A DNA stretch of 36,752 nucleotides from Actinomycetes bacterium (GTDB lineage Bacteria; Actinomycetota; Actinomycetes; Actinomycetales; Cellulomonadaceae): NCBI GenBank assembly GCA_021793115.1, contig JAJYTJ010000022.1:1-36752 (forward strand), given 5' to 3'. Positions 17,059-25,151 of the stretch are shown here, one piece after another. A program made the position numbers and the translations under genes. The notes below the pieces were generated by a model. That model did not search any database, was not told where the DNA came from, and was given only the letters and a program-made list of their open reading frames with translations. Every line of letters starts with the position of its first letter. Position 1 is the first letter of the stretch.

Positions 17059-18257
17059 ATGTCGCCACCGGCCCGGAGCGCGGCGATGCGCTCGTCGCTG
17101 AAGCCGAGGTCGCGCAGCACGGCATCGGTGTCCGCGCCGTGCGGCCGCCCCGTGTAGGCGATGACGGCGTCGGCGTCCGAGAGGCGGAAGAGGGGCCCCT
17201 GCATCGTCATCCGTCCGAGGTCCGGGTCGTCGATCTCGTGGATCGTGCCGAGCGCCCGGAACTGCGGGTCCTCGACGATGTCGTGCGCGTCGTAGATCGG
17301 CGCGACGGCGGCGTCGGCCGCCTCGAAGGACGCGACGACCTCGTCGCGCGTCCGGCGCCGGATCCAGCCGCCGACCACGGCATCCAGCTCGTCTGCGTGC
17401 TCGGCGCGGGAGGCGCCCGAGGCGAACCACGGCTGCTCCGCCAGCTCGGGGTGCCCGACCAGCCGGACGACTCGCTCCGCGATGGACTGCGCCGACGTGG
17501 ACACCGCCACCCACCGGTCGTCGGCCGTGCGGTAGGTGTTGCGCGGGGCGTTGTTCGACGACCGGTTGCCGGTGCGGGCCTGGACGGTGCCGAGCTGGTG
17601 CCACCGCGTGATCTGCGGACCGAGCATCGCCAAGATCGGCTCGATGATCGCGAGGTCGACCTGCTGGCCGCGCCCGGTCCGCTCCCTGTCGTGCAGCGCC
17701 ACCATGACGGCGTACGCGCAGGCCAGGGAGGCGATGCCGTCGGCCAGGCCGAAGGGCGGCAGCGTCGGCGGGCCATCCGCCTCGCCCGTGAGGCTGGCGA
17801 ACCCGGACATCGCCTCGGCCAGCGTGCCGAAGCCCGGGCGTCCGCGGTACGGGCCGATCTGCCCGAAGCCGGTGACTCGGGCCAGGACGATGCGCGGGTT
17901 CGCCGCCGACAGCACGTCGTAACCCAGGCCCCATCGTTCGAGCGTCCCGGGGCGGAAGTTCTCGATGACGACGTCCGACCTGCGGGCGAGCGCGAGGAAC
18001 ACCTCCCGGCCGCCCGGCCGCGACAGGTCCGCCGTCACCGTCGCCTTGTTGCGGCCCAGCGTCTTCCACCAGAGGTTGACGCCGTCCTTGGCCACCCCGT
18101 GCCCGCGGGAGGGGTCGGGCTTGCGCGGGTGCTCCACCTTGACCACCTCGGCACCCATGTCGCCGAGGTGCATGGCGGCCATCGGGCCCGCGAACAGGGT
18201 GGAGGCGTCGACGACGCGCAGGTCCGCCAACGGACCCCGCTCGCGATGCGCGGTCAC
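17055..18257 (-). CDS. CaiB/BaiF-family (class III) CoA-transferase
   Basis: A 400-aa family III CoA-transferase. The N-terminus LADLRVVDASTLFAGPMAAMHLGDMGAEVVKVEHP is diagnostic. ENFRPGTLERWGLGYD follows near 99-114, and the likely catalytic aspartate is D173 in FGLADGIASL, which forms the enzyme-bound anhydride in the family. The C-terminal part has APIYDAHDIVEDPQF near 310. It moves CoA between carboxylic acids; the donor and acceptor are unknown. The GTG at 18257 overlaps the previous stop (GTGA) and has a strong AGGAGGG 7 bases upstream. Paired with the CitE-like lyase, it suggests that a carboxylic acid is activated and then cleaved. Confidence 0.92.
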   Translation of the reverse strand: MTAHRERGPLADLRVVDASTLFAGPMAAMHLGDMGAEVVKVEHPRKPDPSRGHGVAKDGVNLWWKTLGRNKATVTADLSRPGGREVFLALARRSDVVIENFRPGTLERWGLGYDVLSAANPRIVLARVTGFGQIGPYRGRPGFGTLAEAMSGFASLTGEADGPPTLPPFGLADGIASLACAYAVMVALHDRERTGRGQQVDLAIIEPILAMLGPQITRWHQLGTVQARTGNRSSNNAPRNTYRTADDRWVAVSTSAQSIAERVVRLVGHPELAEQPWFASGASRAEHADELDAVVGGWIRRRTRDEVVASFEAADAAVAPIYDAHDIVEDPQFRALGTIHEIDDPDLGRMTMQGPLFRLSDADAVIAYTGRPHGADTDAVLRDLGFSDERIAALRAGGDI

Positions 18258-20284
18258 GCTCGTCCCTCCTCGATCGCCCAGGCGCAACGGAACCCGACCC
18301 ATCGGCTCCGCGCCAGTCCGAGGCCGGGCAGCAGCAGCTTCGCGGTGAACTCCGGCTCTCGCGGCCCCCCGTCGAAGTACCAGTCCGACCCCTGCGCAGC
18401 ATGGTCCGAGCCACCCTTGAGCATCGCGAACCGGGTCCGCCCGTCGGTGTGCTCGCTCTCGGTCCAGCTCCACACCAGCGGCGTCCGGCGCCGCAGCGCA
18501 CCGGTCTGGGCCGCGAGCTGCCACTCGTCCTCGGTGGGCAGCCGGCCGCCGCGCCAGGCGCAGTAGGCGCGCGCGTCGGCCAGGTCGACGAAGACGACCG
18601 GATCGTCGTCGTGACCCGCCGCGGGCCGGCCGCCGGACCAGTGGGCCAGGAAGCGGTGCGGCACGGCGGGCCGGTAGCCGGTCGCGCCCAGGAACTGCGC
18701 GAACTGGGCGTTGCTGACCTCGAGGGCCCCCACCGCGACCGGTGCGGCAAGGACGCCGTCTCGCTGCAGCGTGCGCGTGTCGTGCAGCCGCGGCGGCAGC
18801 GGCTTCCACTCGTCGACGTACGGAGCGCCCTGGTACATGCCGGTCTCGCGGGCCCGGTACCGCACGGTGAGCGCCCACGGGCCGGCCGGCACGACGACGG
18901 TCTCCTCGGTGATCGCCTCGCGCAGCGCCGGCGCGGGTGTCGGCGGACCGACACGCGTGGCCACCCGGTGGTGGAACCGTGCATCGGTCACGTGGTCGCG
19001 CCCGCGCATGGCGGCTCGGAGCGTGGGCAGCCAGGACGGTTCCGGCGTCCCGGGCTCCAGCACGAGGACGGCCGCGATGCCGTGCGCCGGGACGAGGACC
19101 TCCTCGCTGCCGGCCGGCTGGTCCAGGTCGGGCGCGGCCGTCAGGTCCACGGCCGTCCCGGCCGTGCCGTCGGGAAGCACCCGCCCGATGGCGTCGTCGT
19201 CGCCACGGTTGACCAGCGCCCACAGCTGAACGCCGCCGCGAGCGAACCGCGAGGCGTACAGGCCGTGCGGCGCCCCGGGCGCGAGCGGTGCGAGCGGGGT
19301 CCAGTCGCCGGCCAGGAGCAGGTCGTCCGTCGCTCGCTGGACCGTGAGCGCCCGGCGCGCGGTGGCGGCGTCGCGTGCGTTCCACCCCACCCAGACCCCG
19401 AAGACGACCTCCCAGACCATCACCCCGGCACCGTTGAGCCACGCCGACTGGAGCTCTTCGGCGTGGTCACGGTGCCAGCGGCGGGTGTGGTGCTGCATGT
19501 GCCGACGCTCGAACCAGTGGGCGCGCAGCACCCCGGGCACGGTGGAGTCGGCGAAGTACTGGGCCCACGACGCCGCGTGGTCGCCGATCCGCTCGACGGC
19601 GAGCGTCGACTCGCCCTCCAGCACGATCCCCGGCCGCACGCGCTGCAGCGCGCCGACCAGCTCGGGGTCCGCCTTGCGCAGCGTGTCGAGGAAGACGCCG
19701 TCGACGCCGAGGTGCGCGACCAGCGACGCGAGCTCCGTGACGTCGTCCCCGGCCCGACGCGTGCCGACGTCCCACGGGTTGTAGTCGACGAAGACGTGCA
19801 GGCCGGCCGCGTGCAGGTCGTCGACCAGGGTGCGCAGTCCCGGGACGTCGCGGTACCAGTCCCACTGGTTGCGCTCGTCGATGCCGATCACCGGGTAGGC
19901 GTGCCAGAGGACCACGGCGTCCAGGCCGCCGAACCGCTCGTGCGCGTCCGCGAGGAACCGGCCGGGCGTGAACGCGCCCCGCTCGGCGTCGTAGAGCAGC
20001 TCGTCCCAGAGCCACACCTGGGCGACCGCATGGCAGCGCGCCGCCCAGGCCGCACCCGGTTCGTCGTAGATCCGGCCGTCGTAGCCGACGCCGTCGCGGG
20101 ACGCGGCACGCCACTCGGCGAGGCGGGCGCGCCAGGCGGGCAGGTCGTCGGGGTCGTCCGGGGCGGCGAAGATCTTCGCCCCGTCCAACTGCGCGACCAG
20201 CTCCGGGGTGAGCGGCGCGCGCAGGTCCACGGCGGTCGGCAGGTCGATCGACCGCGGGACGAGTGCGTCGAACGCCTCGCTCAT
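18254..20284 (-). CDS. Glycosidase-like barrel fused to an FGE/sulfatase-modifying-like domain
   Basis: A 676-aa protein with two unlike halves. Residues of about 1-440 resemble the catalytic barrel plus beta domain of an amylase-type glycoside hydrolase: ADAHERFGGLDAVVLWHAYP, HVFVDYNPWDVGT, a strand-end DGVFLDTLRKADP, then GIVLEGES, giving candidate catalytic Asp and Glu. Residues of about 480-676 resemble a formylglycine-generating-enzyme (FGE-sulfatase) domain, with VEVSNAQ-like ALEVSNAQFAQFL, DLADARAYCAWRGGRLPTEDEW, a KGGSDH segment and VGFRCAW at the end. The cysteine pair used by true FGE is not seen, so this half is more likely a binding or glycan-related domain. There is no signal peptide, so it should be cytosolic. 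Its specific substrate is unknown. ATGA overlap with the kinase gene. Confidence 0.72.
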   Translation of the reverse strand: MSEAFDALVPRSIDLPTAVDLRAPLTPELVAQLDGAKIFAAPDDPDDLPAWRARLAEWRAASRDGVGYDGRIYDEPGAAWAARCHAVAQVWLWDELLYDAERGAFTPGRFLADAHERFGGLDAVVLWHAYPVIGIDERNQWDWYRDVPGLRTLVDDLHAAGLHVFVDYNPWDVGTRRAGDDVTELASLVAHLGVDGVFLDTLRKADPELVGALQRVRPGIVLEGESTLAVERIGDHAASWAQYFADSTVPGVLRAHWFERRHMQHHTRRWHRDHAEELQSAWLNGAGVMVWEVVFGVWVGWNARDAATARRALTVQRATDDLLLAGDWTPLAPLAPGAPHGLYASRFARGGVQLWALVNRGDDDAIGRVLPDGTAGTAVDLTAAPDLDQPAGSEEVLVPAHGIAAVLVLEPGTPEPSWLPTLRAAMRGRDHVTDARFHHRVATRVGPPTPAPALREAITEETVVVPAGPWALTVRYRARETGMYQGAPYVDEWKPLPPRLHDTRTLQRDGVLAAPVAVGALEVSNAQFAQFLGATGYRPAVPHRFLAHWSGGRPAAGHDDDPVVFVDLADARAYCAWRGGRLPTEDEWQLAAQTGALRRRTPLVWSWTESEHTDGRTRFAMLKGGSDHAAQGSDWYFDGGPREPEFTAKLLLPGLGLARSRWVGFRCAWAIEEGRA

Positions 20285-21183
20285 GCGAGCCGCCCCAGCT
20301 CCGCGAGGACCTCGACGGCCGTCGGGACCCCGGACTGCGCGCCCTGCCGCGTGACCGCCAGGGCGCCGGCCACGACCGCCGCGCGCACCGCCGCGACCAC
20401 CTCGACGCCGTCGGCCAGGCGAGCCGCGAGGACGCCGCAGAATGTGTCGCCCGCCCCGGTCGAGTCCACCGGGTCGACGTCGATCGAGGGCACGCGCACC
20501 AAGGGGGCACCGCGGCCCGCGACGAGCGCGCCGAGGGCGCCCATCGTCACCACGACGGTCGGCACCTTCTCGAGCAGCTGCCGCACCGCGGCTTCGAGGT
20601 CGGCGCCGCCGGGGCCCAGGTCGACCGCCTCGTGCTCGTTGACCACGACCACGTCGACCACAGCCCACAGCTCGTCGGGCAGCGGCCGCGACGGTGCCGC
20701 GTTCAGTACCAGGAGGCACCCGGGCCGGCGCGCCGCTGCCGCGGCGAGCACCACCTCGAGCGACACCTCCAGCTGGGCCAGGACCACGTCCGCGCCGGCC
20801 ACGGCGGCGGCCGCCGCGGGGGTCAGAGCCAGCCGCGCGTTCGCGCCGGCCGCGACGACGATCGAGTTCTCGCCATCCGGCGTGACGGTGATGAGCGCGG
20901 TGCCGGTCGGCGCGTCCACCCGGCCGACCGCCTCGGTGGCGACGCCCGCTCCGCGGAGCGACTCCAGCAGGAGCTCGGCCGCGTCGTCACGGCCGAGCGC
21001 GCCGATGAATACGGTCGCCGCCCCTCCCGCACGCGCCGCGGCCACCGCCTGGTTCGCACCCTTGCCGCCGGGGCTGCGGCGCAGGTCACCGCCGAGCACC
21101 GTCTCGCCGGGCCCGGGGCGGCGGTCCACGTCGACCACCAGGTCGACGTTCGCCGAGCCGACCACTGCCACACACCCGGTCAT
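20281..21183 (-). CDS. Ribokinase-family (PfkB) sugar kinase
   Basis: A 300-aa PfkB kinase that most resembles ribokinase: N-terminal VVGSANVDLVVDVDRRPGPGET, GGDLRRSPGGKGANQAVAAAR (PfkB signature 1), a substrate-lid region, and DSTGAGDTFCGVLAARLADG with the catalytic Asp (signature 2). It should phosphorylate a pentose, ribose being the best guess, or a nucleoside, with ATP. Its place directly after two ADP-ribosylglycohydrolase-family genes suggests it captures the sugar they release. Both ends overlap neighbours by 4 bases. The symbol rbsK is withheld because substrate is inferred only. Confidence 0.9.
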   Translation of the reverse strand: MTGCVAVVGSANVDLVVDVDRRPGPGETVLGGDLRRSPGGKGANQAVAAARAGGAATVFIGALGRDDAAELLLESLRGAGVATEAVGRVDAPTGTALITVTPDGENSIVVAAGANARLALTPAAAAAVAGADVVLAQLEVSLEVVLAAAAARRPGCLLVLNAAPSRPLPDELWAVVDVVVVNEHEAVDLGPGGADLEAAVRQLLEKVPTVVVTMGALGALVAGRGAPLVRVPSIDVDPVDSTGAGDTFCGVLAARLADGVEVVAAVRAAVVAGALAVTRQGAQSGVPTAVEVLAELGRLA

Positions 21184-22535
21184 CGCGTCCCCCGCAGCTC
21201 GTCCGCCAGCAGGGCCGTCCGGGCGGCGAGGGCGGCGATGCGCTGCTCGCCCCCGGGCAACGACGTGGCGATCCGCCCCGCGATCGGCCCGGACCACTCC
21301 TCGCCGATCCCCTGAACGCCCACCAGGGCACCGACCACCCCGCCGACCGTCGCACCGACCGAGTCGGTGTCCCACCCGGCCGTCACCGCGGCGCACACGC
21401 TGTCGCCGAACCGACCGCCGCCGCGCTCGAGGGCGAACGCGATGGTCGCGGCGTTCGGCAGCACGTGCACCCAGTGCAGCTGGCCGTAGCGGCGGTGCAG
21501 CTCGTCGAGACCGTCGGCGAGGGAGCCCCCGTGCCGTCCGGCGCGACGCCCCAGCTCGATCGCCTCGGCGAGGGCACTTCCCGGCGGGACGACGCTCGAG
21601 GCTGCGTCCAGCACCGCCGTCACCGAGTCGGCCACCACCGCCGTCGAGGCGAGCGCCGCGGCCCACATCGCGCCGTACAGGCCGTTGCGCGTGTGGCTCA
21701 GCCGGGCGTCCCGCCAGGCCAGCTCGGCGGCGCGCAGCGGCCGGCCCGGTGAGGCCCATCCGTACACGTCCGCGCGGATGAGCGCGCCGATCCACTCCCG
21801 GAACGGGTTGCGTCGCCGGGCGGTCTCCGACACCGGGCATGCCTCGAGGAGGTTGCGGTACGCGGCTCGTTCCGCGGTGAACACCCGCCCGGCGGGCAGC
21901 TGGTCCAGCCACAGCTGGGCCACGTCGTCCGTGGTGAACCCGACCCCGTGGCGCTCGAGGAGCAGCAGCCCCAGCATCGGGAAGTTCAGGTCGTCGTCCT
22001 CCGGGGCACCGGAGATGTTCTCCTCGAGGCTCGTCGGCGCGCTGCGCCGGTTCCACGGCCACCGTGCCGCCACGTCGACCGGCAGGCCCACCGCGGTGAA
22101 GTAGCGGTCCAGCGGCCACCGGCCGGTCGACCGGAGGATCTCCTCGATGCCCTGCCGGGGGATCTTCTCCACCGGCTTGCCCAGCACGCAACCGGCGGCC
22201 CGGCCCGTCCACGCCCCCTCCAGCCGCGCGCCGAGGTCGCGACCGGGCGACCCGGCGGTGGCCGGCCCGGCGAGCCGCGCCAGGTCCTCCCACCGCTCCG
22301 GCTGCGCCGGGTCCGGCGGCGCTGCCGTCGCATCCAGCTCGTCCAGGAGGACACCGGCCAGCGCCTGCAGGCGCGGCTCGACGCGCGCCTCGGACGCGCC
22401 CGAGGCCATCGGGGTCGGGTCGCCGCCAGCGGCGACCCACCGGTCGAGCACACCGGCGACGTCCTTGCCCTCGGCCGCCGACTGCACCAGCTCGTGGGCG
22501 AGGAGGTCCTCCGGCTGGGCCCAGGTGAGCCTCAT
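21180..22535 (-). CDS. ADP-ribosylglycohydrolase-family protein, long form
   Basis: A 451-aa protein. An N-terminal extension of about 105 residues precedes the DraG-like all-helical domain, which begins with LEGAWTGRAAGCVLGKPVEKIPR. The usual T-D-D-T metal motif is replaced by E-D-D-D (GAPEDDDLNF), while the second motif, AGWDTDSVGATVGGVVGALVG, is intact. Such enzymes hydrolyse N- or O-glycosidic bonds to ribose or ADP-ribose with two Mg ions. The altered first motif still offers acidic ligands, so activity is plausible. It is translated right after its shorter paralogue (ATGA) and before the ribokinase. Being in a transporter operon argues for a small-molecule substrate and not ADP-ribosylated protein. 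Confidence 0.86.
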   Translation of the reverse strand: MRLTWAQPEDLLAHELVQSAAEGKDVAGVLDRWVAAGGDPTPMASGASEARVEPRLQALAGVLLDELDATAAPPDPAQPERWEDLARLAGPATAGSPGRDLGARLEGAWTGRAAGCVLGKPVEKIPRQGIEEILRSTGRWPLDRYFTAVGLPVDVAARWPWNRRSAPTSLEENISGAPEDDDLNFPMLGLLLLERHGVGFTTDDVAQLWLDQLPAGRVFTAERAAYRNLLEACPVSETARRRNPFREWIGALIRADVYGWASPGRPLRAAELAWRDARLSHTRNGLYGAMWAAALASTAVVADSVTAVLDAASSVVPPGSALAEAIELGRRAGRHGGSLADGLDELHRRYGQLHWVHVLPNAATIAFALERGGGRFGDSVCAAVTAGWDTDSVGATVGGVVGALVGVQGIGEEWSGPIAGRIATSLPGGEQRIAALAARTALLADELRGTR

Positions 22536-23707
22536 CGAGGCTCTCCCACGGCCTGCCGCGACAGCGCCGCCAGCCGGGCGGCACGCTCTGACGCGTGCCG
22601 GGCGTCGACGTCGACCAGGCCCGCGACGACCTCGGCCATGAGGTGCCCCGTGGCGCGCAGGTCGATGCGGCTGGCCTGCTCGATCTGGTCCAGCCACTCG
22701 GTCGGCACGGCCGCGGTCCCGCCCAGGCCGGCCGCAAGGGCGCCCGCCATCGAGGCGATCGAGTCGGCGTCCCGGCCGTAGTTCACCGCAGCCAGCACGG
22801 CGCCCCGGTAGTCGCCCCGGTGGGCGGCCAGCAGCGCCAGGGCCACCGGGAGCTCCTCGATCGACTTGGTGCGCGAGGGGCGCCGCGCGTCCATCGCCGG
22901 CGACCGGTAGTCCTCCCCCACGGTGTCGAAGGGCGCCACGGCGGCACGCACCCGGTGCGCGAGGTCTCGTTCGGCCTCGTCGTCCGCGGGCGGCGGCACG
23001 CTGGCGACCGCGTCGAGGACCGCGGCGATCGCGGCCGCGGTGCCGTCGTGGGCGAACCGACGCGCGGCCTCCAGCACGGAGTCGAGCGTCGCGCCCGGTG
23101 CGACGGCAGCCGCCACAGCAGCGGCCAGTACGCCGGCCGCCTCCCGCCCGTAGCTGGACTGGTGCGCACCCGCCACGTCGATCGCCTCGGCGTACGCAGC
23201 CGCGGGCTCCCCCGGGTTGGCGAGGCCCACCGGGGCCATGAACATCGCGGCGCCGCAGTTGACGATGTTGCCCGCCCCGGCCTCGCGGGGGTCGACGTGC
23301 CCGTAGTGCAGCCGCGCCACCAGCCACTTCTCGGCGAGGAACACCCGCTGCAGCAGCAGCACGGTGTCCTCGAGCTCCGGCACCCACTGCGGTTCGCCGA
23401 TCATCAGGGGCACCAGCGACTCGGCGATCGCGTACGCGTCGAGGTGGTCGCGTCGTCGGGCGTAGACCTCGACCAACGCGCAGGTCATGAGGGTGTCGTC
23501 CGTGACGTGTCCGTCGCCCTTGTGGTAAGGGGCGATGGGCCTGGCGGCCCGCCAGTTCTCGTGGAACGGTCCGACGATCCCGCGCACCCGGCCGCCGTAC
23601 CGCTCCTCGATCTGCTGGGGCGTCCAGCCCTCGGTCGCCCCGCCGAGGGCGTCCCCCACGGCCGAACCTGTGATCACGGCGATCACGCGGTCCTTCAGCC
23701 CGTCCAC
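22532..23707 (-). CDS. ADP-ribosylglycohydrolase-family protein, short form
   Basis: A 391-aa DraG-like protein. It opens with VIAVITGSAVGDALGGATEGW, has the canonical metal motif VTDDTLM and a second motif, NYGRDADSIASMAGALAAGLGG, close to dinitrogenase-reductase-activating glycohydrolase. The GTG at 23707 is preferred because a GGAGGAGGAG run lies just before it and the domain starts a few residues later; the longer open frame crosses the hairpin at 23740-23772 and is unlikely to be translated. No nif genes or ADP-ribosyltransferase are nearby. It is the first gene after that hairpin, so its expression may be lower than that of the binding protein. Confidence 0.86.
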   Translation of the reverse strand: MDGLKDRVIAVITGSAVGDALGGATEGWTPQQIEERYGGRVRGIVGPFHENWRAARPIAPYHKGDGHVTDDTLMTCALVEVYARRRDHLDAYAIAESLVPLMIGEPQWVPELEDTVLLLQRVFLAEKWLVARLHYGHVDPREAGAGNIVNCGAAMFMAPVGLANPGEPAAAYAEAIDVAGAHQSSYGREAAGVLAAAVAAAVAPGATLDSVLEAARRFAHDGTAAAIAAVLDAVASVPPPADDEAERDLAHRVRAAVAPFDTVGEDYRSPAMDARRPSRTKSIEELPVALALLAAHRGDYRGAVLAAVNYGRDADSIASMAGALAAGLGGTAAVPTEWLDQIEQASRIDLRATGHLMAEVVAGLVDVDARHASERAARLAALSRQAVGEPR

Positions 23708-23739
23708 CAGCTCCTCCTCCTGCGAGACCACCCGACCCG

Positions 23740-23772
23740 CTCGGGGCGGCCACGGGTGGTGGCCGCCCCGAG
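23740..23772 (-). terminator. Strong hairpin between the binding-protein gene and the enzyme genes
   Basis: A perfect 14-bp stem (23740-23753 with 23759-23772, CTCGGGGCGGCCAC and its complement) closes a 5-base loop directly after the stop of the substrate-binding protein gene. No T-run follows. Such elements after binding-protein genes commonly protect the upstream mRNA and cut down read-through, raising the binding protein relative to the rest. A complete terminator is possible but would require a promoter for the downstream enzymes, and I see none. Confidence 0.75.
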
Positions 23773-23778
23773 GTCGGC

Positions 23779-25086
23779 TCATCCCAGCTGCTTCCACCCG
23801 CTGGTCAGCGCGTTCACGAGCCCGGCGTCGTCGATCTGGTTCGCCAGGTACTTCTGGAAGGCCGGGGTGGCCACGGTGCTCTTCCACTGGGCGTACTTGT
23901 CCACGAACAGGAAGGGTGCCGACTGGAAGTCCTTGCCGCTCTTGAGGATCTGGTCCCAGCCGTTCTGCGACCCGAGCTTGGCCGCCATCGCCTGCTGTGC
24001 CGAGGTGGTGGCGGGGATCAGGGCATCCGCCTCGTTGATGGCTTCCAGGTTGTTCGTCGAGGTGAAGTACTCGAGGAACTTCACCGCCTGCGCGACGTGC
24101 TTGGAGTCGGCGCTGACCGAGAGCGTCTGCGGGTCGGCCGCCTGCGCCGGACCGTCCGGACCGGCGAGCGGCGGGAGCACCACCCAGTCGAAGCCGGCCG
24201 GCGCGTCCTTGGACATGCTGGCGGCGAGGTACGAGCCCTGGACGGTCATGGCGACCTTCCCGCCGTAGAACGCGGCGAGGGCGTCGGAGCCCGACTGGGT
24301 CAGCGTGACCGGCAGGATCGACTTGTCGTCGTAGGCCATCTGGTGCACGAGCTTGGGCAGCGCCATCTCGCCGTCACCCACGTGGATGGTCGCGGACGTC
24401 CCCGTGCCATCGAAGTACGTGCCGCCGGACCCCAGGCCCAGGGTCATGAAGGTCGCCACCGGGGCCTTCAACCCCCAGCCGACCCCCGCCACCCCGTTCT
24501 TGGTGGTCGCCTTGGCGATCTGCCGGAACTGGTCCCACGTCATGGAGTCGCCGGTCGGGATCGTGACCCCGGCCTGGTCGAGGAGCGTCTTGTTGGCGAA
24601 CACCATGTAGGACTGCACCTCGGTCGGGTAGGCGATCACCTTGCCGTCGACCGTCACCGAGGCCAGCAGGCCCTTGCCGATGTCGTCCTTCTTCGCCTGC
24701 GACATCTGGCTGGTCAGGTCGGCCAGGTACCCGTCGGCGGCGAAGGAGACGATCGACGCGGCGTCGTCGTGGATGATGTCCGGCGCCGTGCCGCCGGCGA
24801 ACTGTGTCGTCAGCTTGTCGTTGATCGAGTCCCAGCTCGCCTGGACCACCTGCACCTGGATGTCGGGGTTGGCGGCGTTCCAGCTGTCGACGACCTTCTT
24901 CGTCGCCGCGATGGTGGCCGGCTGGTCCGACAGGGACTGGAAGGTCAGGGTGACCGGGGTGGCGGCCGCGGTGGAAGCCCCCGCGCTCCCGGTGGCGGTC
25001 GCGTTGCCTCCGCCGCTCGAACAACCGGCGAGGGCGAGCACGGCCACGGCCGCAGCGACGAGCGGCATGCGGTGAACGGTCTTCAT
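23779..25086 (-). CDS. ABC sugar-transporter substrate-binding lipoprotein
   Basis: A 435-aa extracytoplasmic binding protein of the family 1 (MalE-like) type. A lipoprotein signal peptide ends in LALAGC, with C22 lipidated; a Gly/Ser/Thr-rich tether follows, then the mature fold: VTLTFQSLSDQ, WNAANPDIQVQVVQ, GGTAPDIIHDDAA, and a hinge near YGGKVAMTVQGSYLA. It should capture an oligosaccharide or glycoside outside the membrane and deliver it to the two permeases encoded upstream. An AGAAGGGA ribosome-binding site precedes the ATG. It is the only operon gene not overlapping its neighbours (65 bases before it, and a hairpin after it). No ATPase gene is present, so a shared MsiK-type ATPase elsewhere is likely. 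Confidence 0.93.
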   Translation of the reverse strand: MKTVHRMPLVAAAVAVLALAGCSSGGGNATATGSAGASTAAATPVTLTFQSLSDQPATIAATKKVVDSWNAANPDIQVQVVQASWDSINDKLTTQFAGGTAPDIIHDDAASIVSFAADGYLADLTSQMSQAKKDDIGKGLLASVTVDGKVIAYPTEVQSYMVFANKTLLDQAGVTIPTGDSMTWDQFRQIAKATTKNGVAGVGWGLKAPVATFMTLGLGSGGTYFDGTGTSATIHVGDGEMALPKLVHQMAYDDKSILPVTLTQSGSDALAAFYGGKVAMTVQGSYLAASMSKDAPAGFDWVVLPPLAGPDGPAQAADPQTLSVSADSKHVAQAVKFLEYFTSTNNLEAINEADALIPATTSAQQAMAAKLGSQNGWDQILKSGKDFQSAPFLFVDKYAQWKSTVATPAFQKYLANQIDDAGLVNALTSGWKQLG

Positions 25087-25110
25087 CGACGTTCCCTTCT
25101 CTTGGTTGGT

Positions 25111-25125
25111 GTCGCAGGCTGCGAC
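25111..25125. promoter_or_regulatory. Small inverted repeat before the binding-protein gene
   Basis: GTCGCA, GGC, TGCGAC lies in the 65-base gap between the second permease and the binding-protein gene, about 25 bases from the latter's ATG. It could be a small mRNA hairpin or a protein site. The short arms make chance possible. Confidence 0.3.
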
Positions 25126-25151
25126 GTTGTGCCCCCTCAGGACCGGACGGG

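Noticed and set aside
18254..20284. True formylglycine-generating enzyme for sulfatases
   Set aside because: No paired active-site cysteines and no sulfatase gene in the window.
21180..23707. DraG of nitrogenase control
   Set aside because: No nif or draT genes nearby; the genes sit in a sugar-import operon.
22532..23887. Longer start for the short ADP-ribosylglycohydrolase
   Set aside because: The extra 60 codons run across the 14-bp hairpin and into the binding-protein gene and have no homology-like character; a GTG with a strong ribosome-binding site exists at 23707.
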